From: Haplomitrium mnioides
Taxonomy: Eukaryota; Marchantiophyta; Haplomitriopsida; Calobryales
NCBI GenBank assembly: GCA_049999725.1
Contig: JBNGIS010035301.1
Span: 1-43,408, forward strand
Length of the DNA: 43,408 nucleotides
Direction: 5' to 3'
The position numbers and the translations under genes are program-made. Every line of letters begins with the position of its first letter. The stretch's first letter is position 1. Below, piece by piece: positions 21,501 through 32,704 of the stretch. A model generated the notes under the pieces. It saw only the letters and a list, made by a program, of their open reading frames with translations, was not told the DNA's origin and searched no databases.

Positions 21501-24119
21501 CATCTTACAAGGTTTGACAAGTATATAGAAACTTAGTATGGTACTTCACAATCGTTTGTCTTACAAGGTTTTAGAACCTTTTAGAAACTTTGTATGATTA
21601 CTCACCAAAACCCATCCTACAAGGTTTGACAACCACAAAGAAACTTCCTCCAGTACTTCACAATCACTCAACTTAAAAGGTTTGATAACCACTTAGAAAC
21701 TTCATATAGCTATTCACAATCGATCGTCTTACAAGGTTTGACAATGACATAGAAACTTGGTACGATTCTTCACAATTGCTCATCTTACAAGGTTGGACAA
21801 CCAATTGGAAACTTTGTACAGATACTCACAATTGCTCAACATACAGGGTTTGACAAACATTCTACCGAGACTCCCAATCGCTCATCTTCCAAAGTATGAA
21901 ACCCAATTAGAGTTTCCAAATGGCGACTCACAAATGCTCATCTAACAAGATTTGACAAGCACTCAAAAACTTTGTATGACTACTCACAATCACTTATCTT
22001 ACAAGGTTTCACAACCATTTAGAAACTTTGTACAATTATTCACAAAAACCCATCTTACTGGGTTTGACAACCATATAGAAACTTGGTACGATTCTTCACA
22101 ATCGCTTTTCTTACAAGGTTTGACAACCACTTAGAAACATTATACAATTGCTCATCTTACAAGGTTTGACAACCACTTAAAACCTTAATATACGGTTCTT
22201 CACAATCAATCAACTTACAAAGTTTGACAACCACTTAGAAACTTCGTACGACTAGTCACAATCAGTAATCTTTCAAGGTTTGACACCAACATAGAAACTT
22301 GGTACAATTCTTCACAATCACTCATCTTACAAGGTTGGAAAACTACTTAGAAACTTTGTACAACTACAAACAAATGCTCATCTTACAAGGTTTGACAGCT
22401 AGCTATAAACTTTGTATAATTTCTCATGATAGCTCATCTTACAAAGTTTGACAACCACTAAGAAACTTTGTACAATTGCTCACAATTGCTCATCTTACAA
22501 GGTTTGATAACCACATAAAATATTTGTATGGTTCTTCATAATTGCTCGTCTTGCAAGGTTTGACAACCACTTAGAAATAGTGTACAATTACTCACAATTG
22601 CTCATCTTACAAGGTTTGACAACAACTAAGAAACTTTGTATGGTGCCTCACATTCGCAAGGTTTGACAACCACTTAGAAACTCCATACGGTCAGTTACAA
22701 TTACTCATCTTGCAAGGTTTGACAACCACCTCAAAACTATGTAAATTACTCATAATTGCTTAGCTTATAAGGTCTAACAACCACAAAGAAACTTTGTATG
22801 ATTACTCTTAATCGATTATCTTACAAGCTTTGACAACCACTTACAAACTTTATATGGTTATTCACACTTTCTCATTTTGCAAGGTTTGACAACCACTAAG
22901 AAACTTTGTATAGTTGTTCACAGTCTCTCATCTTACAGTGTTTGACAACCACTTCTATAGAAACCTTGTACAACTATTGACAATCGCTCATCTTATAAGT
23001 TTTGTCAACCTCTAGAAAGCTTTGTACAACTACTTTCAATCCCTCATCTCACAAGGTTTTACAACCACTTAGAAACTTTGTTTGGTTATTCAAAATTGCT
23101 CATCTTACTAGGTTTGACAACTACTTAGAAATTTTGTATAGTTGGTTACTTACAATCACTCATCTCACAAGGTTGGACAATCATCTAGATACTTGATACA
23201 GTTACTCAGAATCGCTCATCTTACAAGGTTTTTCAACCACTTTGAATATTTGTACAACTACTCATAATCCCTCATCTTACAACATTTTACAACCACTTTG
23301 AAACTTCGTATGGTTATTTACAATCGCTCGTGCTAAAATGTTTGACAACCACTTAGAAACTTCATATAGGTAGTGATAATAGCTTATCTTACAAGGTTTG
23401 AAACCCAATAAAAAACTTTGTACAAATACTCACAATTGCTAATCTTGCAACGTTTGACAACCACTTAGAAACTTTGTATGGCTACTTAGATTGACTCATC
23501 TTACAAGATTTGATAACCACTTAGAAATTTTGTACAATTACTCAAAATTGCTCATCTTACATGGTTTGACAACCACTTAGAAACTCCATGTGTTTACTCA
23601 CAATCTATCATCTTACGAAGTTTGACAAACACTGAGAAACTTTGTATGGTTCCTAATAATTGCAAATCTAACAAGGTTTGTGTTAGGGTCCAGGATGGGA
23701 GTTAAAGAAGCACGTAAGGAGAGGCAAAGGAGGAAGAAGTTAAGGAAAATGAAGAAAAAAAGCAGGCGAATGGCAGAAATGGCAAACAATAGACCATGTC
23801 CAAATAGAAGGACGGAAGATTCTCAGAAGTTTAATCCAAAGACTTTTATAATTTCTAGTTGGAAAACTTTTTATTATATTTAAAGTAGGAAATCTTCTTT
23901 AGGATCTAAAAATGCAATTGTAGGAAAAGCATGTGTTTTCTGAATCACAGGTACCAATCAAGTCCAGCAACAGATCACTCAAGGGCAACAACAACTCAGA
24001 TATACGCAAGGGAGATAAACAGAGAAATAGCGCTTCAACAAGAAGAAGAAAAGGAAGTCAGTCTGTTCGTAAGTCAGGTGTGTAAGTACGTCAGTATGTT
24101 TGTAAGTCAGGTGTGTGAG

Positions 24120-24127
24120 TATAAATA
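24120..24127 (+). promoter_or_regulatory. TATA box of the long LTR
   Basis: TATAAATA lies about 440 bp from the LTR start, just after two near-identical copies of GTAAGTCAGGTGTGT (24069 and 24102, 33 bp apart). The position suits a U3 promoter upstream of the R region. Confidence 0.45.
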
Positions 24128-24371
24128 GTAATATATAGAGGTGTACCTGTTCGTGTGTGTTGTTACTAGATTTTTGGAGAATATTATGGGTTAGTAAATA
24201 ATAAGTATAATAGTAAATATTTAGTAAAATATTAAGAAATTGCTAACTATACCTAAGCTACCAGCCAAGCCAAGGAGGGAAAAAGTGGGGCTAAAATGGA
24301 TGAAGAGGATCATTTTGATCCAATGGGATAGGTTGAAAGTGGAATTCCCGCCGGTGGGAATTAGGGCCACT

Positions 24372-24471
24372 NNNNNNNNNNNNNNNNNNNNNNNNNNNNN
24401 NNNNNNNNNNNNNNNNNNNNNNNNNNNNNNNNNNNNNNNNNNNNNNNNNNNNNNNNNNNNNNNNNNNNNNN
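24372..24471. other. Assembly gap of exactly 100 N
   Basis: Exactly 100 N, the usual placeholder for a gap of unknown size, followed at once by a run of 21 G (24472-24492). The G run may be a sequencing artefact or a true tract that stopped the assembly. No distance across this point should be trusted. Confidence 0.98.
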
Positions 24472-27417
24472 GGGGGGGGGGGGGGGGGGGGGCTGGCGGC
24501 TCGAAATAATTTTTGTGAAGGTGTGTTTTGGAGAAGAATTCTTGGTTGGAGAAGGCGTGAAGGACCTTGGTGAAGAAATATCAACCTTTACAAAGACCTT
24601 TACATGGACTTTAGGTGGCCTCGAAACGTGCTGGACTCTTGAGAAAAATTTTGGATCAAGAGGGAGACGAAATGGAGGAGCGGAGTCTGCAAGCGTTGTA
24701 CTGGTTCTATTCCGCGATTTGTGATATGAATGCGGATGATGTCTTCACGCTGGAGTAGTACAAAAGAGGTCCAATTCTTTATACGAAGTAATTCTGGTTC
24801 CAGCAGTTCAGCAACCTGGAGAGCAGGCCTTGGCAACAAGCAATCAGATGATTGCAGTGATGGAGTGCAATGAAATGTTGTAACGGATATTTGGTGGAGC
24901 ATATGGGGTTGTTTGTGATTCCTTCTCACAAGGAAAAAAGCATGGATGGAGATCGTATTGGATTCTGCGTATGCATGTTGGGGTGAGTCTGGAGGAAAGG
25001 GTGAAGTGACTAAGACTGGAGAGGCAGGAAGATTGTAATACCGTGAGAGCAACGGAAGCATTCGCTGAGGCCAAAAAAAGAGAAAAAAAAAAAAACCCTC
25101 ACGGGTGCATCTCCTAGTTGGTTTGTTGCTGCCTCAAGAGCGAGAAATCGCCCCTATACACCAGGAGATAGGATTGTGCCCGTGATGCTAAGTTCGGGCT
25201 AGTGGAAGAGATCGCGCCGAAACCGACGAAGCGCCAGGTGCTACACCCCCGATTCCGGTGGAGAAAGTGCCATTGCAGCATCAACGATCGTCAGTTCTTC
25301 GGGTGGCAATAGGATGTGGAGTTGCCTTCCTTGCAAGGAGTACCAAAAATTATAGGCCTGGGGAGTGATAGGAAGCTGTGAACGCAGGTGGACGATGAAG
25401 AATTGAGGCCTGAAAAAAAAAAAACACGGGATATATGTTGGGACGGGTCGCTCAATCAACAACGAACAATTATAGGAGATTCGGGAATGGAGGATATTCG
25501 CACAGTGGAGAAAATTCGTAGGAGCATTTGCAGGAGGGTGCTTCGTCAGAGGAGCAATTCGTTAGGATGGGAGTAGAGGAAATCGCCGCTGGTGGAGGTT
25601 GCAGTAGGAGAAAATCGAGCATGCAGGAACATTGATGCAATTTAATTGAGGGAGAGAGTGTATAGTCTGATAGATAGAGGGCGTCGTGCGGTGCAAGAAC
25701 AGATGCGTACCTTGCAGGAGGTAGCCTGGGCTGTCGGATTTTCCGGATAGAGACTCCAATGGTGAAATAAGAAACCCAATAAGAGAGGGAGAGAGATCGA
25801 GCAAAGGAAAAGGATAGAGATTACAGAAGGGAAAGGGAAATTAGATGATAAAGTCCTCAGACAAAACGAGAAACGGGGAAAGGAGAAGGCGCTTGATCGC
25901 AGTCCTGCTAAACGTTGGTCTTACCTCTTTGTTTTTTTTTACCAGAGGAATGGGTTCTTCCTCACCACTACCTGGAGGGTACCTTGTCAAGAAACTATAA
26001 TGGAGATTTATGACAACAGAGAGAAGATCTGTCATCAGAATTGGGAGGCTGCTACCTCCCTCTTCGCGCCTCGGGGTATTTCCTTGCTGCGGGGCTGCAA
26101 TGCGATCCTAGAACCAGAATTAATCGAAGGATGAGAATCGGCATCGACATACTTGCAGGAAGGTGCCGCGCCCCAGCGGCATGGTTCTGATTTTCTGCAA
26201 GGAGAGAAGTTACGAAGCAGGGGATACGTGAGACAGATCCCAGGGTGTACCATGCAGAGAGGAGGTTCTCGCGATAGTGGGAACGAAACGACGATATGGG
26301 AGAAAGGAAACTAGAAATCTTAAATGGACGAGAAAATGGGCTTATGGGAAAAGGAAGTGTGGAAGTTAGTGAAAAATACAGGGAGGTGGAGTACTTTTAA
26401 CATGATGAGTATGGAGTGGAACAAAGGGAAGTAGAGTGGATGTGCAGAAGAGATATAGTTGAGTCCTAACTGAGAAGATACTGGGCGGCGAGGAATAGAA
26501 GGTTGGCTGAAAGAGAGAAGAGTTAATTACACTAGAGGACAAAGGGTAGGCTATGGTAGGTGAAGAAGAAGAAAGCTCAGGGAAAGGTTGGTTGGTGTAC
26601 GATTGTGATAGAAGAGAAGGACCGTGGTATCAGAGGCTCATTGAGGAAGACTTCACTGGTGCACTGGACATGTTCAAGGTTGCAGAGAGATATTCCCAAG
26701 GTGGCTCCCATTGGCTGGTGGCGAAGGTAATAAAACATTAAGAAAAGTCAGAAAAAAACGTGGGTTGTGTGTTTATGTAATTGTATGGGTGTCTAATGAG
26801 GTGAGTTCTGTGTTTCCTGTTCTGGTCCTAGCATTCTGTGTTTGTGGTAAAGTTGTGAGGGTTAAGTGTGAGTGTACGTACCATTGGGGAGTTTGAGGAA
26901 GGGAAATTGTTACAGGGCTGAGATTGTAGGGAGTTGGACTCCAGTAGTGAGCTGTAGGGTCATGAACCGAATTGTATTGGTACTTGTTGTACTTGCTATT
27001 CAGAATATTATCATTGAATACCACTATAGGTGTGTGAGTCCCTTGCAGAATTGAATGTGGGTATTTGTACTCTCAAAGTTACAACACGTAAAAAATTTAG
27101 ACGCATTTGATTTATTTCCTTTATGCTTTAGGTACTTAACCCTGAACCTTGAGACCAACCAGCAAGCCATAAGTTGTGTGCAGGTCCCGAAGCCAGTCCT
27201 GAGGGAAAAGAAGCACCCCCACGGTCCCTTGTATCCTGGTGGACCTTACTACCACCACGATCAAGTGTCATCCTAGATAGCCCGAATGGCGGGATCTCCC
27301 ACCTGATTCACCCAGTACTCTAGACCCGAAGTTAGGCAACGTACTACAACACTACAACCGACCAGTCCCCCATAATCAGGGCTCCTCCCCCTATGCCCTG
27401 AACCGAGAGGCCTAACA

Positions 27418-27779
27418 GTTTGACAACCACTTGAAAACTCTATACGCCAACTCATAATTTCTCATCTTGCAAGGTTTGAAAACGACTTAGAATTTCGACG
27501 CCATTACTCACAATCACTCATCTTACAAGGTTTGACGAACACTAAGAAACTTTGTACTATTACTCACAATTGCTTAATAATATCTTCCTAGGTTTGCAAA
27601 ACAACCACTTAGAAACTTTGTATGGTTTCTGAAAATTGCTCATTCTACAAGGCTTAACAACCACTCAAAAATAATGTATGGTAACTCACAATTGCTCATC
27701 TTGCAAGGTTTGACAACCACTAGGAAACTTTGCACATCTACTGCAATTGCCTAACTTGCAACATTTTACAATCACTTCG
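27418..27779 (+). repeat. 56-bp satellite array, resumed block
   Basis: Six to seven monomers of the same satellite continue after the LTR insertion, starting with the second target-site copy GTTTG. They end at 27779, where TGTCGGC begins another insertion. The satellite is not seen again to the right. Confidence 0.93.
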
Positions 27780-28306
27780 TGTCGGCATGCCTGACCTTTC
27801 TTCTCTTCCCTCTCCCCTTCTCTTCTTTTCCTTCTTTCTCCTTTTCTTTTCTCCCTTTCTCTTCTCTCTTCTCTTCCCCCTTGTTTCCATTTGCCCCTCT
27901 CTAACTTTCATTTCCCTTCCCCTTCCCGTTCTGGCGCACAACGCACACAAAGAGAACAAGGAGCGAGCAGGGCAGGACGCGATCAAATTCAACATGGAGG
28001 CATGTTAGTGAGGGTCGATCGATCTGCAATGATCGATAAGCCTCAATCGGTCGAGTTGAATTGATCACCCAAGATTGATTAGTAATGATCGACCAAAAGA
28101 GACTGATCGAGGCTTGGGGAGGAGGTGGGGGCGGGGGCTTATACACATCTTAGGAAGACAAGATCTAGGCTGGACACAATTTGATCAGATTGGATCGACC
28201 AGCTGAATCGATCAGCCTGATCGATTCGCAAACAGAAGCAGCAAGTAAAATTGAAAGGGAGGAGGAGAGGGAGATTCAAAGGAGGATGCAAGTAGGCTGC
28301 GAAGGA

Positions 28307-29517
28307 TGTAAAGAAATCGAGGAGACAAATCTTTGGAGGCAAATATGAGAGATCGTATTCAACACAATGAATTTACAAAAGGGAAGAGGCTTGCGGCATG
28401 GCGGCGCTCTCTCTTCGATCTCCCTTCTTTTCTCTCTACATACTCTGTATTTATACTTAAATTTACCCTAAATTAACTTAAGAAAACTAACCCTAAAGAG
28501 GGTTAAAAATAAGTCTCTACTCGTCATCCCAATGGGTTACGTACAGAGCTTGGTATTTCAACACTCCCCCTCAAGCTCAAGCCAATGTCAAGCACTCCCA
28601 TAATAGTTTGAAACTTATGTAGCTTCTCTGCACCTATTGACTTTGTAAAAATATCAGCTACTTGCTCATCTATATTCACATACACCAAATCAATTTCACC
28701 TTCAAGTACCTTCTCTCGTATGTAATGGTAATGAACTTCAATGTGTTTCGTCCTTGCATGAAACACCGGATTGTTTGCCAGTTGTATGCTGCTTATGTTG
28801 TCACAATACAAAGTCAGAGGCTCTTGCACATCATGTCCTAAATCAGACAATAGCTTGCGTAGCTAAGCTATTTCACATGCAGCCATTGCTGCTCCTCTAT
28901 ACTCTGCTTCTGTGCTTGACAAAGCAACTGTAGGTTGCTTCTTACTACTCCAACTCACTGCAGCACCTCCAATACTGAAAACATAACCACTTGTAGATCT
29001 TCTGTCATATGTATATCCAGCCCAATCTGCATCAGTATATCCGAAAAGTTTTACTTCAACTCTGTATGCATAAAATAAACTATAATTCAATGTGCCTTTT
29101 GAGTAACGTAATGCTCTCCTTGCCGCATCTAAATGTGGCTTTCTTGGCACCTGCATAAACTGGCTGAGTACTCCTACATCATGAGACATATCTGGTCTTA
29201 TCATGGTGGCATAAATCAAACTTCCAACTATTTTCCAATAGACAGTTGGATCTTCCAATTCATCTCCCAAATCAGTTCTTAACTTTGCATTCTGTTCAAG
29301 TGGAGTAGAAATAGGCTTACATGCTGTCATACCGTATTTCTGTAACATATCCAAAATATACTTTCGTTGAAGTAACCAAATACCTTGTTGGGATCTTATT
29401 ACTTCTATACTTAAATTTACCCTAAATTAACTTAACAAAACTAACCCTAAAGAGGGTTAAAAATAAGTCTCTACTCGTCATCCCAACTGGTTACGTACAG
29501 AGCTTGGTATTTCAACA
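28307..29517 (-). mobile_element. Internally deleted Ty1/Copia element with AAGGA target duplication
   Basis: Flanked by AAGGA on both sides (28302-28306 and 29518-29522). On the minus strand it begins TGTTGAAATACC and ends TTTACA. The 3' LTR spans 28307-28563 and carries TATAAATA at 28448-28455. Just inside it is a purine tract GAGGGGGAG, the usual plus-strand primer. The 5' LTR is cut to 112 bp (29406-29517), nearly identical to 28452-28563. It is fused directly to the last part of RT, so the rest of the LTR, the primer site, gag, protease, integrase and most of RT are gone. It could not move on its own. Confidence 0.9.
28524..29405 (-). pseudogene. Copia polyprotein C-terminus: end of RT plus RNase H
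   Basis: A single minus-strand frame from the deletion junction, broken by one TAG near 28863 at a place where the family has Trp. The end of RT shows QQGIWLLQRKYILDML and PDMSHDVGVLSQFM. RNase H shows YTDADWAG, the STSGYVF block, SSTEAEYRG and LYCDNISSIQLANNP, so the D-E-D catalytic residues are present, then HIEVHYHYIREKV. The frame runs through the purine tract into the LTR before stopping, as is common in plant Copia elements. The N-terminal nine-tenths of the polyprotein is missing. Confidence 0.93.
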
Positions 29518-32402
29518 AAGGAAGCGTGCAGGAAGGGCGGATCAGCCAAACAGAGGAGGAATGTGAGCAATGAATTAAAGAGGCTCAAGAATTGCAGCCA
29601 TGATCATTCAATAGAGGCTGGATCGCGAGCAAAGGTAGATCGGCCAGGCACGGGAGACATCATTCAAGCAGGGAGGCAGGAGAAATGCGAGCAGGAAAAT
29701 TGAGGGCGAGCAAGAAGAATTTGCAGAGAAAAGTGACCAGAAACCCAGTAGGGAGAGAAGAATTTGCCATGAATCGAAGGGGGACTAAGATCGGGCCAAG
29801 GGGTGAACAGATCGCAACCTCACAAAAGAAGGCACCATCAAGCATAGAGGTTGATTGATTAGCCTGATTGGTCAGCCTGAAGAGTTGTAGTTAGAAAATT
29901 CCAAGGGGGAGACTGTAAATTTGCAACACCAGAATTGCGTAGGGGGGCTTGCAAGGCAAGAGGTGACCAGAATGAGGAGTCCATCGAGCGATCAGAGAGG
30001 ACAATGAATTTAGAGGGAGACAGTTTTGGGGGAGCCACTTTGATCAGAGGGGCATTTCAAGAGAGGTGGAGCCCTTTCAATCGCAGGCAAACCAGGTTCG
30101 CTGGAGGAAATGTTGTAGAAGAATGCACAGAGGGATCATATGCGCAAGGGTAGCATTCGCGTAGCGCTGGGAGATCATCTGCTCGGGGGACCAGATTCAA
30201 GCAAAAGGTCAATTGCGCAAGAGGACCATTGCGGAGGAGCATTTGCTTGAGAGGGGTAATCGATTGCACTAAGGGAGGAAGAAAATCGAATGCAAGGACA
30301 TAAAGGGAGGAATCGACTAGGGATTTCATCGCATGGATGACCAAATGTGAAGGAGGGAAATGAAATGCGAGAAAGAATGCCACGATGCGAGGAGAGGTGA
30401 AATCAACATAGGTTGGAGAATGTTTGTAAGACGACTATACCACATCTGATCACCCGCTTGTGCTAGAGAATTTGAGCAAAAGAGTGGCACGGCATTCTTA
30501 GGTGGGAGTGTCGAGTCGCGACTTGCCATCTTTATTCGCATATAGAGCTCATGATTCAGAATTTGTGGAAGATGCCGCAACCTTGCTAGACATTATTTGG
30601 GAAGCACGATCATTAGGATGAGGCTAAGGAAGATGGAAATCCGTGTTTAGAACAAAGGAGTGGATCTCCTTCCTTGACTGGTATCAAGGGGATGAGCTTT
30701 GAAAAATCAGATTGTGTGGCGCAGAAGAGAAAAAACAAAAATAGAGCATACCTTTGACAACCAACTTGCCATGTACGTATTGCTGGAGATAGTTGTTCAT
30801 GCTGCAAATGCAGGTGGTAATCACGACAATAAGAATAGTACCCCTAGAATATGTGTGGATCAAAGCTAGAAGTAGAAGTGATTCTCCAAGAAATTGAGAA
30901 TCAATCAGAAGTACAAAGGTTGGATGCATAGAAGAGTTGCATACAAGGGGTGAGACCGCAGCACATGCAAGAGATTCAACCTGAATAGCATAGTTCCTAC
31001 ATCAAGAGAACAACAAAAAAACAAGGGGAAAAATGAAACAATGAGCTTTAAGAGAAGAAATACACATAGAAGACTCAAAGCTACTTTATGTTGGTTGTAA
31101 ATAAACAGCCGCTAAACTTAGGGAGGGGGCAACTTCAATGGCCAAGTTTGGGGGGAGGTACTTTTGGATTGGCTCCGTGTGAAGTTAGTATGTAAATTAG
31201 TTAGAGGGCATTATATTTGTGCGTCATAGGGAGGAGACTGCGCGTGCGGTTGTTATTGGTGTTAGTTGCGGCTAAAGATAGAAGGAGGTTAGCAAAGGTA
31301 TGGGGTTAGCAAAATTTTTAGTGGCTTAAAGGGTTTTTACACGGGGCTCTACGGGGGTATAGGCTCCTCACATGTTCATTTTAGGGGATTCACTTCAGGG
31401 AGCATCGGGTGTGCGACACAGAGGAGGAGGAGAAAAACAACTAGGAGAGGCTACCGTGGAGGAGGTCTGGAGGTGTTGGGGCTAGGCGTGAGGGGCTAGA
31501 GACTTGGGTGGACAATGGAGTCACGGAGGGCACACGGGTGGACCAACTCTTTGGAGGTGCTGCTAGGGCCAAGCAAAACCTTTTCCAAGAACTCGCGGGT
31601 GGAGTCATTTTTTTTCAAATCACGACGGGTGGGAGGTACCTGTGGGTGTAGTTTTTTTATGTCTCTGTGTTAGTTATTCCTGTTGCCAGAAGCTACTCCA
31701 TAATAGAGTAGTGAGCGGTAGTTTAATTCCAAAGGGAATCCAGTGTGCCTTGCGGGGTGCATTTGTGTGTTGATTTCTTTAAGGAAACACTAGGTTGGAA
31801 TTCCGACTGGACAGAGTGTGCTTGGGCGATTCTGTCGAGGAATTCGACAAGTGTTTAGGGAGTGGAGTGAGGGAAAGCAGCTGGGAGGGCTGTCTTCCAG
31901 GGGTGGAAGTTAAATCAAACCTCTTCCAAGCTCGAGGAAGTAAATTCAAGGCTTCTAGCAATGGAAGTTGAAAACTATCTGAATGTAGGTGTGTGTGTGT
32001 GAGTCGGTTGTGAGTGGCTAAGTGAATAAGTAGAGCTGCTAGGTAAGCTCAGGGCCAGCAGGCCTAAGTTGATGTTTGTACATGCTATGATCTATTATTT
32101 GATTGCATTGAGCTTTTCGGAAGAAGTGTGTTGGCTGTGGGTGTGTGATAGGTGTGTGTTACATTGTAGTTGTAAGTAATTTGCTCAAACCGTAAAATCC
32201 ACTCTAGGGTAGGCTGTAATTACTTCAATAGAGTGGGACATATATCCCAGGGCATGGTAGAGTGATTCCAGGGCATGTAAAAAGGAGTTAGGGTCAATTT
32301 GGTGCAAAGCCCCTCCCATAAAAGGTCTCAAAACAAGAATTCAGCCTTAAATCGACGCAAATCGATGGAAAAGGAGATAAGTGACCGACCTTGGGGCTGA
32401 CA

Positions 32403-32704
32403 TTAACCTAAATTTTGGCGATCATGGTGGGACAAAGGAGTTTTGGAAATTAACCTTGCTGGATTGTGTCAAGTGAGAAGGGTGGAGAGCACTGGTTTCG
32501 ACATTTTTGGGCTGACCGGTGGTACCACTCTAAGGGGAGCAAGGGAACTATTTCTGGAATCATGGGAGAAGCCTAGCACCAGCAGTAGAAGGAGACCAGC
32601 CAAGGAGGTTACCCTGCCCAGAGACAGGAGGGATCTCCCTCAAAAGTGGAAGAAGCCTTGGCACTGTGGTTGGATCTTCATATTCCTCACAGCCGAAAAC
32701 CTCG
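32403..32704 (+). other. Primer-binding region and leader of the Gypsy element
   Basis: After the putative LTR end comes TTTTGGCGATCATGGTGGGAC (32413-32433). It resembles the TGGCGCC...TGG.GGGAC primer-binding and leader sequence of plant Gypsy elements, with substitutions. The spacing of 13 bp from the LTR end is longer than usual. The leader leads to the first ATG of gag. Confidence 0.4.

Larger units (their letters stand above)
7925..23680 (+). repeat. 56-bp satellite DNA array, main block (about 280 copies)
   Basis: Head-to-tail monomers with anchors CAAGGTTTGACAACCACTTA, GAAACTTTGTACGGTTACTC and ACAATCGCTCATCTTA, which together make the 56-bp unit. The period can be measured directly, for example AAGGTTT at 9425 and 9481. 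Monomers differ by many substitutions and small indels, so this is an old or slowly homogenised array. Variants include a 4-bp CTAT insertion after CACTT, a GGTTGGACAATC form and a TCATATTG form. These recur at spacings close to multiples of 56, showing higher-order duplication. Because 56 is not a multiple of three, the array yields short frames with repeated LTRFDNHLETL-like words that are not proteins. Arrays of short monomers like this are usual in pericentromeric or other heterochromatic plant DNA. The chromosomal site is not known here. Confidence 0.97.
23681..27417 (+). mobile_element. Long solo LTR-like insertion in the satellite (3.7 kb)
   Basis: The insert starts TGTTAGG and ends CCTAACA, a perfect 7-bp terminal inverted repeat of the TG...CA kind typical of LTRs. 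It is flanked on both sides by GTTTG (23676-23680 and 27418-27422), and the interrupted satellite monomer resumes in phase. No gag or pol coding was found, and no internal copy of either terminus, so a solo LTR is the simplest reading. A U3-like promoter with TATAAATA lies at 24120-24127. A 100-N gap (24372-24471) means internal sequence could be missing, so a collapsed full-length element is possible. The open frames inside are short and give no recognisable protein. Termini and target duplication are seen directly. Solo-LTR status is inference. Confidence 0.75.
27780..32402 (+). repeat. Probable 5' LTR of the Gypsy element, about 3.4 kb without its insert
   Basis: Starts TGTCGGC directly after the satellite and ends GCTGACA just before the primer-binding region, so its ends are near-perfect inverted repeats. 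Notable content: a long pyrimidine tract (27794-27900), clusters of GATCGATC-like words (28016-28215) and GT-rich sequence near 31990-32160. Apart from the nested Copia element it has no recognisable genes. I do not see an alignable copy at the 3' end beyond the first seven bases, so the LTR call rests on termini and position. Confidence 0.55.

Noticed and set aside
7925-23680. Many short open frames with repeated LTRFDNHLETL-like words
   Set aside because: They are translations of the 56-bp satellite. The unit is not a multiple of three, frames end within a few monomers, and no gene structure is present.
7925-23680. Array considered as a CRISPR locus
   Set aside because: There are no unique spacers between constant repeats. 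The whole 56-bp unit repeats with mutations, and the context is a plant genome.
24291-24584. Open frame across the N gap with a poly-Gly or poly-Pro tail
   Set aside because: It exists only because the gap and the G run contain no stop codons.
24600-25061. 153-residue minus-strand open frame in the long LTR
   Set aside because: There is no recognisable domain and no codon pattern that stands out. It lies inside an LTR-like insert, where chance frames of this size occur.
26625-26635. TGGTATCAGAG, an exact match to the common tRNA-iMet primer-binding site
   Set aside because: It lies inside the insert 23681-27417 with no CA-terminated LTR end just before it and no gag after it. Chance or a remnant cannot be told apart, so it was not annotated.
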